From Pseudobutyrivibrio ruminis (GTDB taxonomy: Bacteria; Bacillota; Clostridia; Lachnospirales; Lachnospiraceae), in contig SVER01000005.1 of NCBI GenBank assembly GCA_015057315.1, positions 1 to 64,000 on the forward strand: a DNA stretch of 64,000 bases, given 5' to 3'. The notes under the pieces are model-generated. The model saw only the letters and a list, made by a program, of their open reading frames with translations, was not told the origin of the DNA and made no database searches. Of the stretch, positions 44,825 to 53,745 are shown piece by piece (the first letter of the stretch is position 1; every line of letters begins with the position of its first letter). A program made the position numbers and the translations under genes.

Positions 44825-46870
44825 TTACAAAGAAAACGATACCACGTATACGGGATTTTGAGCTTGCATTACGTTGTAGTCGCCGATAGTTTTTGCTTTA
44901 CTTATAGCAACTTGAACTACATCAGCATCACTTATTGCAAAATTCTTTAGGATGCCATTAACCTCTGCTATAGTCTCTAGAGTAACTGCATTGATTACAA
45001 CCCTTGTATTATTTCCTTTGGCTTTTATAGTCCTTAGAATCTCTTCTAGTCTGCCACCACTACCGCCTATAAACACGTGTGTAGGTGCAGGCAGATTTTC
45101 TAATGCTTCTGGTGCAACTCCTTCGTAAAGCTTTACATTCTTCAGATTGAATTTGTTAATATTAGCTCTTATAAGCTTACATGCCTCTTCCTTAAACTCT
45201 ACCGTATATACGTTAATTGATGGGTGAAGCAATCCAATTTCAATAGAAACAGATCCGCTGCCTCCGCCTATATCATAGACAACTGCATTCTCTGTAAGCC
45301 CTAGCTTGCAAATAGAAAGTGATCTTATCTCTTCCTTTGACATAGGAGTCTTGTTACGCAAGAAAACATCATCCGATAATCCAGGCGATAGTCTTCTGGT
45401 AGCAGGCTTTTTATTTTTTATCATAAGAACCACAAGACCATCCTCTGGGAAGGTGGCACACTTCATGGCACTTAAAGTAACAATCTTTTCATAGGAATAT
45501 AGATTAACGCCAGCCACTATTTCATATTTAACACCATAATCTTCTTCCAGCTTGCATAGGATTTCACCGATAATGCGAACATCTTTACCACCTGATGTAA
45601 GTGTAAAAACCTTGGCATTATGTAGCACGGCATCTATCAACTTAGGCTGCCATATACTTTCTTCAATACCATGGCAGCTCATAACAACTGCATCATCATA
45701 GCTTTCCCCTATGCGGCTTGCCAGGGCACTTACTGATGAAATGCCAGGCATTACAGTTACCTTTATCCTACCATCTGCTTTAAGTGCATCCCTAAGCTTT
45801 TTTGTTCCACTGTAAAATCCAGTGTCCCCTGAAAACAGTACTAAAGCATTAAGAATTCCATAAGGCAGCGCCTCAATACGTTCATTTAATACAGGCATAA
45901 TATCCTTCGCCAAATAATATGGATATTTCTTTCCCTTACACTCTATAGAAGAAAGCATCCTGGCAGCCCCAAATATTATGTCCGCATTTTGAATCGCCGC
46001 TTTAACCTCTTCCGTAATAGAGCCAAATCCCATTCCAAATCCAGCTAATGTGATATGGCATTTCACATCAGGAGTAATTTCTGAAAAAGCATTAGGCTTA
46101 AGGCTCACCTGTAAAACCTCTTCTAGCTTTTTGATTGCATCTTCATTAGATAAGCCTTCTGCTGAATCATCAGGCCTTTTTATGATAAAGCATTGTACCC
46201 CTTCTTCTTTTGCTGCATTTATTCGCTCAGCTTCTCCACTGGATTTACCACTACTTTTAAGAACCATAATCTTAGCATTAGTTTCTTTTAGTTGAATTCT
46301 ATTCATAGCCTTAGAAAATGGTCCCTGCATTGCAATGAGTTGTTTTCCTGTAAGCCCGTTATCCATGCATATTTTAAGACTTTCAATGCTTGGAATCACT
46401 CTTACAACTAATCGCTCTTTCAAAGCTTCATTCTTGCAAAAGGCGCTTAGCTCTTTGCTTCCAGTTGTAAGAAATATAGTTCCACTGGTGGATTCTAGTG
46501 CCTTCTCGCATGAATCAACATCTTCAAAGAAAGTGCAATCTTTATAATCTACTTCATCTGCATCACGGCACACTCTTATAAAGCAGGTAGCTTTGTACGA
46601 AAACAATGCGCTATCTATTTCCTTTTTTACAACTTCTGCAAAAGGATGAGTGGCATCTACTATTACATTTGGATTTTCAGCTTCAAACAGCTTTATCATT
46701 TGGTTACTATCAAGCCTACCTACCCTAACATCTATGCCACTATCACCTAGCACCATATCTTTGCCATATTCAGTTGCAACGCAGTAGACTACAGCTATCT
46801 TAGCCAGATTTAGCTTCTCCGCCAGCTGTCTTCCCTCTGTAGTTCCACCAAAAACAATTACCTTTTTCAA
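44825..46870 (-). CDS. cbiJET: Triple fusion CbiJ-CbiE-CbiT
   Basis: A 681-residue protein joining three pathway enzymes. Residues 1-253: precorrin-6A reductase (VIVFGGTTEGRQLA, DATHPFA, LTTGSKEL, MQGPFS). Residues 270-488: CbiE methyltransferase (ITLAGFGMGFG, LFSGDTGFYSG, MPGISSVSALASRIG). Residues 500-681: CbiT methyltransferase/decarboxylase (PMSKEEIRSLSICKL, SAM motif YDIGGGSGSVSIE, FIGGSGG). CbiE-CbiT fusions (CobL) are common; adding CbiJ at the front is less so. The start is TTG, overlapping the cbiH stop. It would channel the reduction at C18-C19, methylations at C5 and C15 and the decarboxylation. Confidence 0.9.
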   Translation of the reverse strand: MKKVIVFGGTTEGRQLAEKLNLAKIAVVYCVATEYGKDMVLGDSGIDVRVGRLDSNQMIKLFEAENPNVIVDATHPFAEVVKKEIDSALFSYKATCFIRVCRDADEVDYKDCTFFEDVDSCEKALESTSGTIFLTTGSKELSAFCKNEALKERLVVRVIPSIESLKICMDNGLTGKQLIAMQGPFSKAMNRIQLKETNAKIMVLKSSGKSSGEAERINAAKEEGVQCFIIKRPDDSAEGLSNEDAIKKLEEVLQVSLKPNAFSEITPDVKCHITLAGFGMGFGSITEEVKAAIQNADIIFGAARMLSSIECKGKKYPYYLAKDIMPVLNERIEALPYGILNALVLFSGDTGFYSGTKKLRDALKADGRIKVTVMPGISSVSALASRIGESYDDAVVMSCHGIEESIWQPKLIDAVLHNAKVFTLTSGGKDVRIIGEILCKLEEDYGVKYEIVAGVNLYSYEKIVTLSAMKCATFPEDGLVVLMIKNKKPATRRLSPGLSDDVFLRNKTPMSKEEIRSLSICKLGLTENAVVYDIGGGSGSVSIEIGLLHPSINVYTVEFKEEACKLIRANINKFNLKNVKLYEGVAPEALENLPAPTHVFIGGSGGRLEEILRTIKAKGNNTRVVINAVTLETIAEVNGILKNFAISDADVVQVAISKAKTIGDYNVMQAQNPVYVVSFSL

Positions 46871-47622
46871 ATTCTGTATCCTCGTTTTGTTACAAGCTTC
46901 CCTTTTATAATTTCACTCTTTGAATTGCCTATAAATACGGTAGTAAACATATTTACAGAAGCATCCTTCAGCTCATCTAAAGAAAGTACCTTTGAGTTAG
47001 TTCCTTCCCTTCCAATATTTTCTACATAACCGCAGGCTCTTTTATTATCTGCTCCTGCATCTAACATTATTTTGCAGGCTCTCTGGAGATAATCATGCCT
47101 CTTTTTACTAGAAGGATTATATAAAACAATGGCAAAATCTCCCATTATTGCTGCCCTTAATCTCTTTTCAATCACTTCCCATGGAGTAAGCAAATCACTA
47201 AGACTGATTACACAAAAATCATGATTTATAGGTGCCCCTAAAACTGCCGCACCTGATATAGCCGCTGTTACTCCTGGAATAACAATGATATTATCTTCCG
47301 TGAAATCTGAATTCGTATTTACGTATTCAGGAATAAGCTCAAACATAGGGGCTGCCATGCCATACACCCCTGCATCTCCGCTACAGATAAAAGCAACATT
47401 CTTACCTTCATTAGCAAAATCAAAGCATGCCCTGCACCGTTCTATTTCCTGACGCATTGGAGTAGTAAAGAATTCTTTATCCTCAAAATACTCTTTTACC
47501 AAATCCACATAGACTGTATAGCCTACGATAACATCAGATTTTTTCATGGCACTAAAGGCTTCATCAGTCATCATATTTCTGTCTCCAGGCCCCATGCCAA
47601 TTATGTATATCATTCCTGCCAT
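46867..47622 (-). CDS. cbiH: Precorrin-3B C17-methyltransferase (CbiH)
   Basis: A 251-residue SAM-dependent tetrapyrrole methylase: IIGMGPGDRNMMT start, TTPMRQEIERC, FICSGDAGVYGMA, PGVTAAISGAAVLGAPINHDFCVISLSD, and YNPSSKKR. Catalyses C17 methylation with ring contraction in the anaerobic route. AGGAG precedes the ATG; it overlaps the cbiG end by 13 bases. Confidence 0.94.
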   Translation of the reverse strand: MAGMIYIIGMGPGDRNMMTDEAFSAMKKSDVIVGYTVYVDLVKEYFEDKEFFTTPMRQEIERCRACFDFANEGKNVAFICSGDAGVYGMAAPMFELIPEYVNTNSDFTEDNIIVIPGVTAAISGAAVLGAPINHDFCVISLSDLLTPWEVIEKRLRAAIMGDFAIVLYNPSSKKRHDYLQRACKIMLDAGADNKRACGYVENIGREGTNSKVLSLDELKDASVNMFTTVFIGNSKSEIIKGKLVTKRGYRI

Positions 47623-48620
47623 TTTATGCTCCTTAAATCTCTAGTGGCGTATGCCTTTGTCATACCATCACGTGCCTGCTTTTTAGCTATTAGCTTAGCC
47701 CCTACACACACTGCTGCTCTTTCACTTACATTTCCTACGCCTACATTTTCCTTCACAAACTCTGATTCACTAAAATCCCCTGAAACGGCTTCTAACTCCT
47801 CAGCCAAAAAGGTTATAAATTTGCAATGAAGATATGCCGCAAGCTTAAGTAAGCCTATCTCATTTGCCTTTTTATCTATTGAACAAATTCCATATAGATT
47901 ATCCTTAAGTTCTTCTAAGGTATAATCCTCTAGGATAAAAGAAAGCAATTCTTCAAAGCTTTTTCCTCTTTTACAGCCCATACCAATTACTAAAGTCTTG
48001 GGCGTTAATATAAGGGTGCCATCGTCTTTCTTTTTATCATTCGTAAATACGAAGTCTATTTTTTCGCCACTTGCCTGATTAATATTTTTAGGCTCTTTAT
48101 CTTGGAATTTCAAATCTTCAATTTCATTTTTGTAATAAACTATCTGGCCTTCTAAAAGCTTCATGGATACATTTTTAATCTTTGATTTATCAAGAATTCT
48201 AAAGCCATTTCTTGCCGCAAAAGAATCTATGGTATATACATCCTCCACATCTGTTGCAGTAGTTATCACAGGATTTGCATTAAGTACTTTTGCAAAATCT
48301 CTCGCCAAATCGTTACCCATTCCATAGTGTCCAGACAAAACAGGAATAACATTTAATCCCTTTTCATCAATAACAATCACTGGAATATCTGAAAGCTTGT
48401 TATCTATAAAAGGCGCAATAGTCCTTACAGCAATCCCCACAGCTCCAATAAAAATAAGCGGAATATGCCCCTCAAAGCTATCCCTTGCAAACTCCTTTAA
48501 AGATATATTGTCATCCTTCACTTCAAAGGTAATATTTTCAAATGCCTGTACAAGCTTTGCGCCAACGCTCTTTCCTTCCTCAGTAAAATATGTAATTCTA
48601 ATCAAATAATTTTCAATCAT
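47610..48620 (-). CDS. cbiG: Cobalt-precorrin-5A hydrolase (CbiG)
   Basis: A 336-residue protein opening the delta-lactone and releasing acetaldehyde during ring contraction. Segments of the family: FIGAVGIAVRTIAPF, VIDEKGLNVIPVLSGH-GMGNDLA, and a C-terminal GMGCKRGKSFEEL and VGVGNVSERAA. Only the anaerobic pathway uses CbiG, which sets the route for this organism. The GGAG ribosome site sits next to the end of repeat R1. Confidence 0.93.
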   Translation of the reverse strand: MIENYLIRITYFTEEGKSVGAKLVQAFENITFEVKDDNISLKEFARDSFEGHIPLIFIGAVGIAVRTIAPFIDNKLSDIPVIVIDEKGLNVIPVLSGHYGMGNDLARDFAKVLNANPVITTATDVEDVYTIDSFAARNGFRILDKSKIKNVSMKLLEGQIVYYKNEIEDLKFQDKEPKNINQASGEKIDFVFTNDKKKDDGTLILTPKTLVIGMGCKRGKSFEELLSFILEDYTLEELKDNLYGICSIDKKANEIGLLKLAAYLHCKFITFLAEELEAVSGDFSESEFVKENVGVGNVSERAAVCVGAKLIAKKQARDGMTKAYATRDLRSIKWQE

Positions 48621-48630
48621 ACAAACTCCA

Positions 48631-48679
48631 AAGCCTTCCCCCTCTGGGGGAAGGTGTCAGCGCAGCTGACGGATGAGGG
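48631..48679 (-). repeat. Repeat R1 (two-hairpin palindromic repeat)
   Basis: Two hairpins: GTCAGC/GCTGAC and ACCTTCCCCC/GGGGGAAGG. Its CTCATC end begins 7 bases after the cbiF stop, and its other end lies 11 bases before the cbiG start, filling nearly the whole gap between these genes. Confidence 0.85.
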
Positions 48680-48685
48680 CAACCA

Positions 48686-49564
48686 TCATCTACTCTTCCT
48701 AAACTCCGTCTCAAATTCAGCATCATACAACTTAGACAACGAATACCCCGACTTTGAAATCACATCTCCAACCAACACAACAGCCAGGTTACTAATCCCA
48801 TGTTCTTCAGCGGTCTTTGCAAGTGATTCCACAGTACAAATATACTTCTGTTCATCTGGCCAGCTAGCCTTATAAACTATAGCTGCTGGTGTATCCTTAG
48901 AATATCCACCATTTATAAGTGCTCTTGATAACTTATCCATCATGCCACTACTAAGATAAATTGCCATAGATGCATTATGTGCAGCCAACTTTTCAATAGA
49001 TTCCCTTTCCGGTACTGCAGTGCGCCCAGCCATTCTTGTAATAATAAGTGTCTGGCTAACATCAGGAAGAGTATACTCCAGATTAAGGCTTGCCGCTGCC
49101 CCAAAGCATGCACTCACCCCTGGACAGCTTTCATACTCAATACCATTAGCTTCCAATATCTGCATTTGCTCTAACACTGCACCATATATACTAGGCTCAC
49201 CTGTATGCAATCTTACAACCATTTTGCCCTGCCTTGCAGAAGCAATTAGCACAATCATTACCTCCTCAAGAGTCATGGTAGCACTATTATGAATCTCGCA
49301 ATTTCTCTTCGCATAATTCAAAAGCTCTGGATTCACTAAAGACCCTGTGTATACAATCACATCAGCCGCCTTTAAAAGATTCATTCCCCTAACTGTAATC
49401 AAATCCGCCGCCCCACAGCCGGCTCCAACAAAATAAACCAAAGGCTTCTCCCTTTGGGGCGAAAGAGGTCCAGTGGACCTCTGCCTTGAGCCGACCGGAG
49501 CGGAAGCGGAGAAGAAGCTGTCAGCGCAGCTGACTGATGAGGGTGTATGTAAATTATTATTCAT
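48686..49564 (-). CDS. cbiF: Precorrin-4 C11-methyltransferase (CbiF) with repeat-derived N-terminal extension
   Basis: The conserved enzyme covers residues 43-292: VYFVGAGCGAADLITVRG, YTGSLVNPELL, LHTGEPSIYGA, PGVSACFGAAASL and the MAGRTAVPE segment. The first about 41 residues are encoded by long repeat R2 and are not family-like. The ATG at 49564 has a modest GGAT site. An alternative is TTG at 49441, which has AGGGAG six bases upstream, formed by the end of R2, and gives 251 residues, the normal family length. Either way R2 has replaced the native start region. Follows a DUF559 gene by 2 bases. Confidence 0.88.
   Translation of the reverse strand: MNNNLHTPSSVSCADSFFSASAPVGSRQRSTGPLSPQREKPLVYFVGAGCGAADLITVRGMNLLKAADVIVYTGSLVNPELLNYAKRNCEIHNSATMTLEEVMIVLIASARQGKMVVRLHTGEPSIYGAVLEQMQILEANGIEYESCPGVSACFGAAASLNLEYTLPDVSQTLIITRMAGRTAVPERESIEKLAAHNASMAIYLSSGMMDKLSRALINGGYSKDTPAAIVYKASWPDEQKYICTVESLAKTAEEHGISNLAVVLVGDVISKSGYSLSKLYDAEFETEFRKSR
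49440..49547 (-). repeat. Repeat R2 (long, three-hairpin variant) inside the cbiF reading frame
   Basis: Ends match the short copies (CTCATCAGTCAGC hairpin; GCTTCT/GGAGAAGC stem), but the second stem holds about 60 extra bases with a perfect hairpin AGAGGTCCA/TGGACCTCT, one-base loop. It is open in the cbiF frame. R2 and R3 form an inverted pair around a DUF559 gene. Confidence 0.85.
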
Positions 49565-49566
49565 AA

Positions 49567-49920
49567 TTAAATCCTCTCTTTAATCTTGGCATCTATATCT
49601 TCACAAACTGCCATAAAATTATTGTTTATATCATAATTAGAATATCTTAAAATCTTTATTCCCAAATCAGCTAAATATTTATCTCTAACTAAATCAGCTT
49701 CATGTCCTTCTTTTTCATAATGCTGACTTCCATCTAGTTCTATTACTATTTTGGCCTTAGCGCAATAAAAATCTACTATATATTTTTCAAAGACTTTTTG
49801 TCTTTTAATTGTAACAGGATAGTCTTTTAAATAATCGTACCAAAGGTGTTTTTCTTCTTTGGTCATGTCATTTCTTAGATTTCTTGAATACTGTTTTAAT
49901 ATAGGGTTTAGTTTTGACAT
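49567..49920 (-). CDS. DUF559 family endonuclease-like protein (first)
   Basis: A 117-residue protein of the DUF559 family, related in fold to very-short-patch-repair (VSR) endonucleases. Conserved parts: RNDMTKEEKHLWYDYL, KYIVDFYC, IVIELDGSQHYE, VRDKYL and GIKILRYSNYDI. Asp (VDFYC) and Glu (ELDG) are the likely metal-binding residues. It is the only non-cobalamin type besides its relative at 51147, both being lodged between cobalamin genes and bracketed by inverted R repeats (here R3 and R2). GAGGAG lies upstream of the ATG. About half to 60% identical to the second copy by eye. Function unknown; a role in repeat movement is an inference. Confidence 0.82.
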   Translation of the reverse strand: MSKLNPILKQYSRNLRNDMTKEEKHLWYDYLKDYPVTIKRQKVFEKYIVDFYCAKAKIVIELDGSQHYEKEGHEADLVRDKYLADLGIKILRYSNYDINNNFMAVCEDIDAKIKERI

Positions 49921-49966
49921 AGATTTATTTTCTCCTCGAAAACAATTTGAAAGCCTTATTTACTCC

Positions 49967-50020
49967 CCCTCATCAGTCACCTACGGTGACAGCTTCCCCC
50001 CTAAAGAGGGGGAAGCCTTT
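49967..50020 (+). repeat. Repeat R3 at the 3' end of cbiD
   Basis: Two hairpins, GTCACC/GGTGAC (3-base loop) and GCTTCCCCC/GGGGGAAGC. The cbiD stop codon (49973-49975) lies within it, and the last 15 or so CbiD residues (KGFPLFRGEAVTVGD) are read from it. R3 lies inverted to R2, with the CTCATC ends facing the DUF559 gene. Confidence 0.87.
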
Positions 50021-51154
50021 AGACTGTGCTAAAAATCCAAATTCATTGGAATACAGTAAACACTCTATTTTTATTTTACCTTGGGCTCTAAAATCCAGGT
50101 AAAATAAAATTCTTTCTAAGACAATATCCATAGTAGGTCTAAGCAAGCCTGCATCTTCTATATAATGAAGAGCTTCTTCAGTATTGAGACAAGCTAAGAT
50201 CTTTCTGGCAAGTTCAGCATCTGCCCCTGCTTTGATGGCGCAGGCTGAAAGGATTTCCATTCTGGCATCGGCCTCGTGTGAATGGGTATTCATGATGCCG
50301 CCAGCTACCTTAATAAGCTTTCCGATGTGTCCTGTGATGACAAGAGTTTCAAAGCCCATCTCACAAACCATGTCGACAGTCTCGCCTATGAAGTTGGAAC
50401 ACTTTACACTTTTATCTAAATCATAGTCATAATTATCCTTCATAAATTTCAGGCCGTAGTTGCCTAGGGTTACGAAGGCTGTTTTAAATCCTAATGCTTT
50501 CTTCTGGGAAAGCTCAACTCTTATTGTATCCACCAATGCTTTTGCACTCATTGGCTCAACGATACCTGTTGTTCCCAGTATTGAAATGCCTCCTACAATT
50601 CCAAGACGAGGATTGAAGGTGTGACTGGCAAGCTCTTTTCCTTCAGGAACAGATATGATTACACTAAGCTTTCCACAAAAATCAAAAAGCCTGCACACCT
50701 GTAGCACTTCCTTTTCAATCATTTCTCTTGGCACATGATTGATTGCAGCATTTCCCACAGGCTGATCCAGCCCTGGCAATGTTACCCTGCCTACACCAAA
50801 GCCTCCATCTATTACAATTTCAGCCTCACCAGTATCTGCAACAGATTCAATTGTAACTGTAGCCACCACGTGGCTTCCTGTAGTAACATCAGGATCATCA
50901 CCACCATCCTTGATAACAGCGCAGCTTACCTGTGACTCTTTCCGTTTAATATCTACAATATCCGCATTAAACATAATCCCTGCAGGAGTTTCTATTCCAA
51001 TATTCAGTTTTTCCTTCCCTGACAAAAGCATGTAGGTCGCCGCCTTCGCAGCCGCCGCCGAGCAACTACCTGTAGTAAAACCTTTTTTAAAGGCTTCCCC
51101 TTGAGGAGAAGCTGTCACCGAAGGTGACTGATGAGGTGTCATATTTTTATTCAT
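49973..51154 (-). CDS. cbiD: Cobalt-precorrin-5B C1-methyltransferase (CbiD) with repeat-encoded ends
   Basis: A 393-residue enzyme of the anaerobic pathway. The family starts at about residue 23: KKGFTTGSCSAAAAKAA; then DGGDDPDVTTG, GFGVGRVTLPGLDQPVGNAAINHVPR, LGIVGGISILGTTGIVEPMS and GHIGKLIKVAGGIMNTHSHEAD. Residues 5-22 come from repeat R4 and about the last 15 from R3. No start codon lies between R4 and the conserved part, so the repeat-encoded N-terminus must be translated. The ATG at 51154 has GGAG inside the upstream DUF559 gene, which it overlaps by 8 bases. Confidence 0.93.
   Translation of the reverse strand: MNKNMTPHQSPSVTASPQGEAFKKGFTTGSCSAAAAKAATYMLLSGKEKLNIGIETPAGIMFNADIVDIKRKESQVSCAVIKDGGDDPDVTTGSHVVATVTIESVADTGEAEIVIDGGFGVGRVTLPGLDQPVGNAAINHVPREMIEKEVLQVCRLFDFCGKLSVIISVPEGKELASHTFNPRLGIVGGISILGTTGIVEPMSAKALVDTIRVELSQKKALGFKTAFVTLGNYGLKFMKDNYDYDLDKSVKCSNFIGETVDMVCEMGFETLVITGHIGKLIKVAGGIMNTHSHEADARMEILSACAIKAGADAELARKILACLNTEEALHYIEDAGLLRPTMDIVLERILFYLDFRAQGKIKIECLLYSNEFGFLAQSKGFPLFRGEAVTVGD
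51089..51138 (-). repeat. Repeat R4 at the 5' end of cbiD
   Basis: Two hairpins, GTCACC/GGTGAC and GCTTCTCC/GGGGAAGC. In frame with cbiD, encoding the residues SPSVTASPQGEAF. Inverted relative to R5; the pair R4/R5 encloses the second DUF559 gene. Confidence 0.87.
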
Positions 51155-51506
51155 TAGAACACTCCATATTTTTTAGAATATCCTCACATACAGCTATAAA
51201 ATTTTTGTTTATATCATAATTTGAATATCTTAATACCTTTATACCTATACTATTTAGATATTCATCTCTTCTAGTATCACTATTAATTCCATCAGCTTCA
51301 TAGTGCTGACTACCATCAAGTTCTATTACTATTTTTTTACTTGCACAGTAAAAATCTACAATATAGTTCCCTATGATTTGTTGTCGCTTTATTGTGTACT
51401 TTAATCCCTTCAAGAAATCAAACCACAAATGTCTTTCTTCTTTTGTCATGTTCTTTCTCAGTTTTTGAGAATTCTTCTTTAATTTTTGATTATAAGTTTC
51501 ATTCAT
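51147..51506 (-). CDS. DUF559 family endonuclease-like protein (second)
   Basis: A 119-residue DUF559/VSR-like protein, clearly related to the one at 49567 (shared MTKEE-HLW, YIVDFYC, KIVIELDGSQHYE, LRYSNYDIN-NF-AVCEDI). The start is taken as the ATG at 51506: GAGGTG, six bases upstream, is the terminal part of repeat R5. A longer frame begins 4 codons earlier at an ATG that is itself part of R5. Its end overlaps cbiD by 8 bases, so cbiD translation is coupled to it. Bracketed by inverted R5 and R4. Confidence 0.82.
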   Translation of the reverse strand: MNETYNQKLKKNSQKLRKNMTKEERHLWFDFLKGLKYTIKRQQIIGNYIVDFYCASKKIVIELDGSQHYEADGINSDTRRDEYLNSIGIKVLRYSNYDINKNFIAVCEDILKNMECSNE

Positions 51507-51512
51507 AGAACA

Positions 51513-51558
51513 CCTCATCAGTCAGCTTCGCTGACAGCTTCCCCTCAAGGGGAAGCCT
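51513..51558 (+). repeat. Repeat R5, providing the ribosome site of the second DUF559 gene
   Basis: Two hairpins, GTCAGC/GCTGAC and GCTTCCCC/GGGGAAGC. Read leftward it ends GATGAGGTG, six bases before the DUF559 ATG. It lies 40 bases after the cbiC stop. Confidence 0.87.
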
Positions 51559-51598
51559 TAATCAAAGTTTTCCAATGCCAATTGGAAAACCACATTTT

Positions 51599-52225
51599 CT
51601 ATAGGCTGTAAAGTATCGCATTTACGATAGCTGCTGCGATGTTGCTGCCGCCTTTGCGGCCTTTGTTGATGATGTGTGGAACTGAGGAGTTAAGGAAAAG
51701 TTCCTTGGCTGCCTCTACGTTTACGAATCCAACTGGTACGCCAATGACAAACTCTGGTGTGAATTTGCCTTGCTCCATCATTTCATAAAGTGAAATAAGG
51801 GCTGTTGGTGCGTTGCCTATGGCAAAGATTACTGGCATAGGCAGAGCTGCTGCTCGCTCCATGGATACAGTAGCTCTTGTAACCTGGCGATCCTTTGCTT
51901 CCTTGGCTACGTCTTCATCTGCCATAAAGCAGTGTACCTGGCCTCCGAAGGATGCCAATTTTTTTTTGTTGATGCCGGCTAATGCCATGTTAGTGTCAGT
52001 AACTATGTGAGCACCATTTTTTATTAATTCCTTGGCAAGGTTAATTGCACCTTGCGAATAACACATTGTCTTAGCATAATCGAAATCAGCGCTGGTGTGG
52101 ATTACACGCTTGGTGATGGGAGCTTCTTCCTCGGGGATGGTGATTCCCAGGGAGTCTAGCTCAGCGGTTATGATTTCGAAGCTACGATGTTCTATTTCTG
52201 TTGGTAAGATGTATTCTATTTGCAT
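51599..52225 (-). CDS. cbiC: Cobalt-precorrin-8 methylmutase (CbiC)
   Basis: A 208-residue isomerase moving the C11 methyl to C12. Segments: RVIHTSADFDYA with the catalytic His, GAHIVTDTNMALAGI, NAPTALISLYEM, PEFVIGVPVGFVNVEAAKE and a terminal GRKGGSNIAAAIVNAI. I prefer the ATG at 52225, because GAGGG, seven bases upstream, is the end of repeat R6; an ATG two codons earlier is too close to it. The cobyric acid synthase gene ends 3 bases upstream. Confidence 0.94.
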   Translation of the reverse strand: MQIEYILPTEIEHRSFEIITAELDSLGITIPEEEAPITKRVIHTSADFDYAKTMCYSQGAINLAKELIKNGAHIVTDTNMALAGINKKKLASFGGQVHCFMADEDVAKEAKDRQVTRATVSMERAAALPMPVIFAIGNAPTALISLYEMMEQGKFTPEFVIGVPVGFVNVEAAKELFLNSSVPHIINKGRKGGSNIAAAIVNAILYSL

Positions 52226-52227
52226 GT

Positions 52228-53736
52228 TCATACCCTCATCCGCCCCTTCGGGGCACCTTCCCCCAGCGGGGGAAGGCTCATTATTTCGTATATATAGTTT
52301 ATATCTAGGTTTGCACGGACTGCGTCAGCCAGTTTATCGTATTCTTTTTCTCTGATTGCCTGATAGTCCATTGAATCTTCTGAAAGACTAACGCCTTTTT
52401 TGTTAGCCAGTGACTTGGCAAGCTTAAGTGCAATGTCTCCATTATCAAAGCAGCCGTGTACATAGGTGCCAAATATATTACCGTTTTGATAGCTGCTCAC
52501 AAATTCTTCGTTAATTTTTGAGCGTCCGTTGTGTATCTCATAGCCTTCAAAATATTCTCCTGAAAGACTTTCGAAAATTCCGTCCATTTTTCTAAAATGG
52601 CCTTTTGTCTGGCTTCTGTATTTGCCATCAACAATAACTGTATCCATAGGAATAAGTCCAAGTCCATTAATTCTGCCTACTCCTGCACCCTCAACTAAAT
52701 CCGGATCACTGATAGTGTTTCCCATAATCTGAAAGCCTCCGCAGATTCCTACTACAGGTCCATGGTTTGCAAATTTTTTGATGGCGGTAGACATGCCAGA
52801 TTCAATCAGCCATACCATATCTGAAATGGTATTTTTGCTACCAGGGATAATCACCATATCAGCCCCATCCAGCTCAGATGGTTTTGAGACAAAATTAACC
52901 TTTACGCCATCAATATTTTCAAATGGTGCCACATCAGTAAAGTTTGAAATCTTAGGTAAACGAATAACTGCAATTTCAATTACTGCATCCCCTTTAACAT
53001 CTCCCTTATTATCAAGCCTTTCACTAAGGCTATCCTCATCATCTATCATAAGCCTTGTGTAAGGAATGGTTCCAACTACAGGCACTCCACCTCGTTCCTC
53101 TAGCATATCTATTCCAGAATCAAGTAGTGTTTTATCCCCTCTAAATTTGTTAATAATTAATCCTTTTACTCTATCTCTTTCATCTTCTTCTAAAAGCTCC
53201 AATGTTCCAAGCAACTGAGCAAACACACCGCCCCTGTCAATATCTCCCACAAGAAGTACTGGTGCATCCACAAGCTTGGCCATTCCCATGTTTACAATAT
53301 CATCTGCCTTTAGATTAATCTCCGCAGGGCTTCCTGCTCCCTCAATTACTATTACATCTGCCCACTGAGCAAGCTTATTGTATGCAGCCTTAATATCACC
53401 TATTAAGTTTTTCTTGTAGGCAAAATATTCTCTAGCCGTCATGTTGCCTAGCACTTCCCCATTTACAATCACCTGGGATCCTACATCATTGGTAGGCTTT
53501 AGTAATATAGGGTTCATGTAAACAGAAGGCTTTACTCCTGCGCACTCTGCTTGCATTACCTGGGCTCGGCCCATTTCAAGTCCTTCTTCTGTTACAAAGG
53601 AATTGAGCGCCATGTTCTGCGATTTGAAGGGGGCCACCTTTAGGCCATCTTGTTTGAATATTCTGCATAGGGCACCAACTAGGAGGCTTTTGCCTACGTT
53701 TGACATGGTGCCTTGAATCATGATTACTTTTGACAT
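52228..53736 (-). CDS. cbiP: Cobyric acid synthase (CbiP/CobQ) with repeat-encoded C-terminus
   Basis: A 502-residue enzyme making the last four side-chain amidations. N-terminal ATPase domain: [53 protein letters not shown]-terminal glutaminase domain: [22 protein letters not shown] (nucleophile Cys), YEIHNGRS and YVHGCFDN. The last 15 residues ([15 protein letters not shown]) are read from repeat R6. The ATG has GAGGG nine bases upstream, formed by repeat R7. Confidence 0.94.
   Translation of the reverse strand: MSKVIMIQGTMSNVGKSLLVGALCRIFKQDGLKVAPFKSQNMALNSFVTEEGLEMGRAQVMQAECAGVKPSVYMNPILLKPTNDVGSQVIVNGEVLGNMTAREYFAYKKNLIGDIKAAYNKLAQWADVIVIEGAGSPAEINLKADDIVNMGMAKLVDAPVLLVGDIDRGGVFAQLLGTLELLEEDERDRVKGLIINKFRGDKTLLDSGIDMLEERGGVPVVGTIPYTRLMIDDEDSLSERLDNKGDVKGDAVIEIAVIRLPKISNFTDVAPFENIDGVKVNFVSKPSELDGADMVIIPGSKNTISDMVWLIESGMSTAIKKFANHGPVVGICGGFQIMGNTISDPDLVEGAGVGRINGLGLIPMDTVIVDGKYRSQTKGHFRKMDGIFESLSGEYFEGYEIHNGRSKINEEFVSSYQNGNIFGTYVHGCFDNGDIALKLAKSLANKKGVSLSEDSMDYQAIREKEYDKLADAVRANLDINYIYEIMSLPPLGEGAPKGRMRV
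52233..52277 (+). repeat. Repeat R6, at the cbiP 3' end and cbiC ribosome site
   Basis: Two hairpins: GCCCC-TTCG-GGGC (tetraloop type) and ACCTTCCCCC/GGGGGAAGG. It encodes the CbiP C-terminus and, at its GATGAGGG end, the cbiC Shine-Dalgarno site. Confidence 0.87.
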
Positions 53737-53745
53737 ATATTCATA

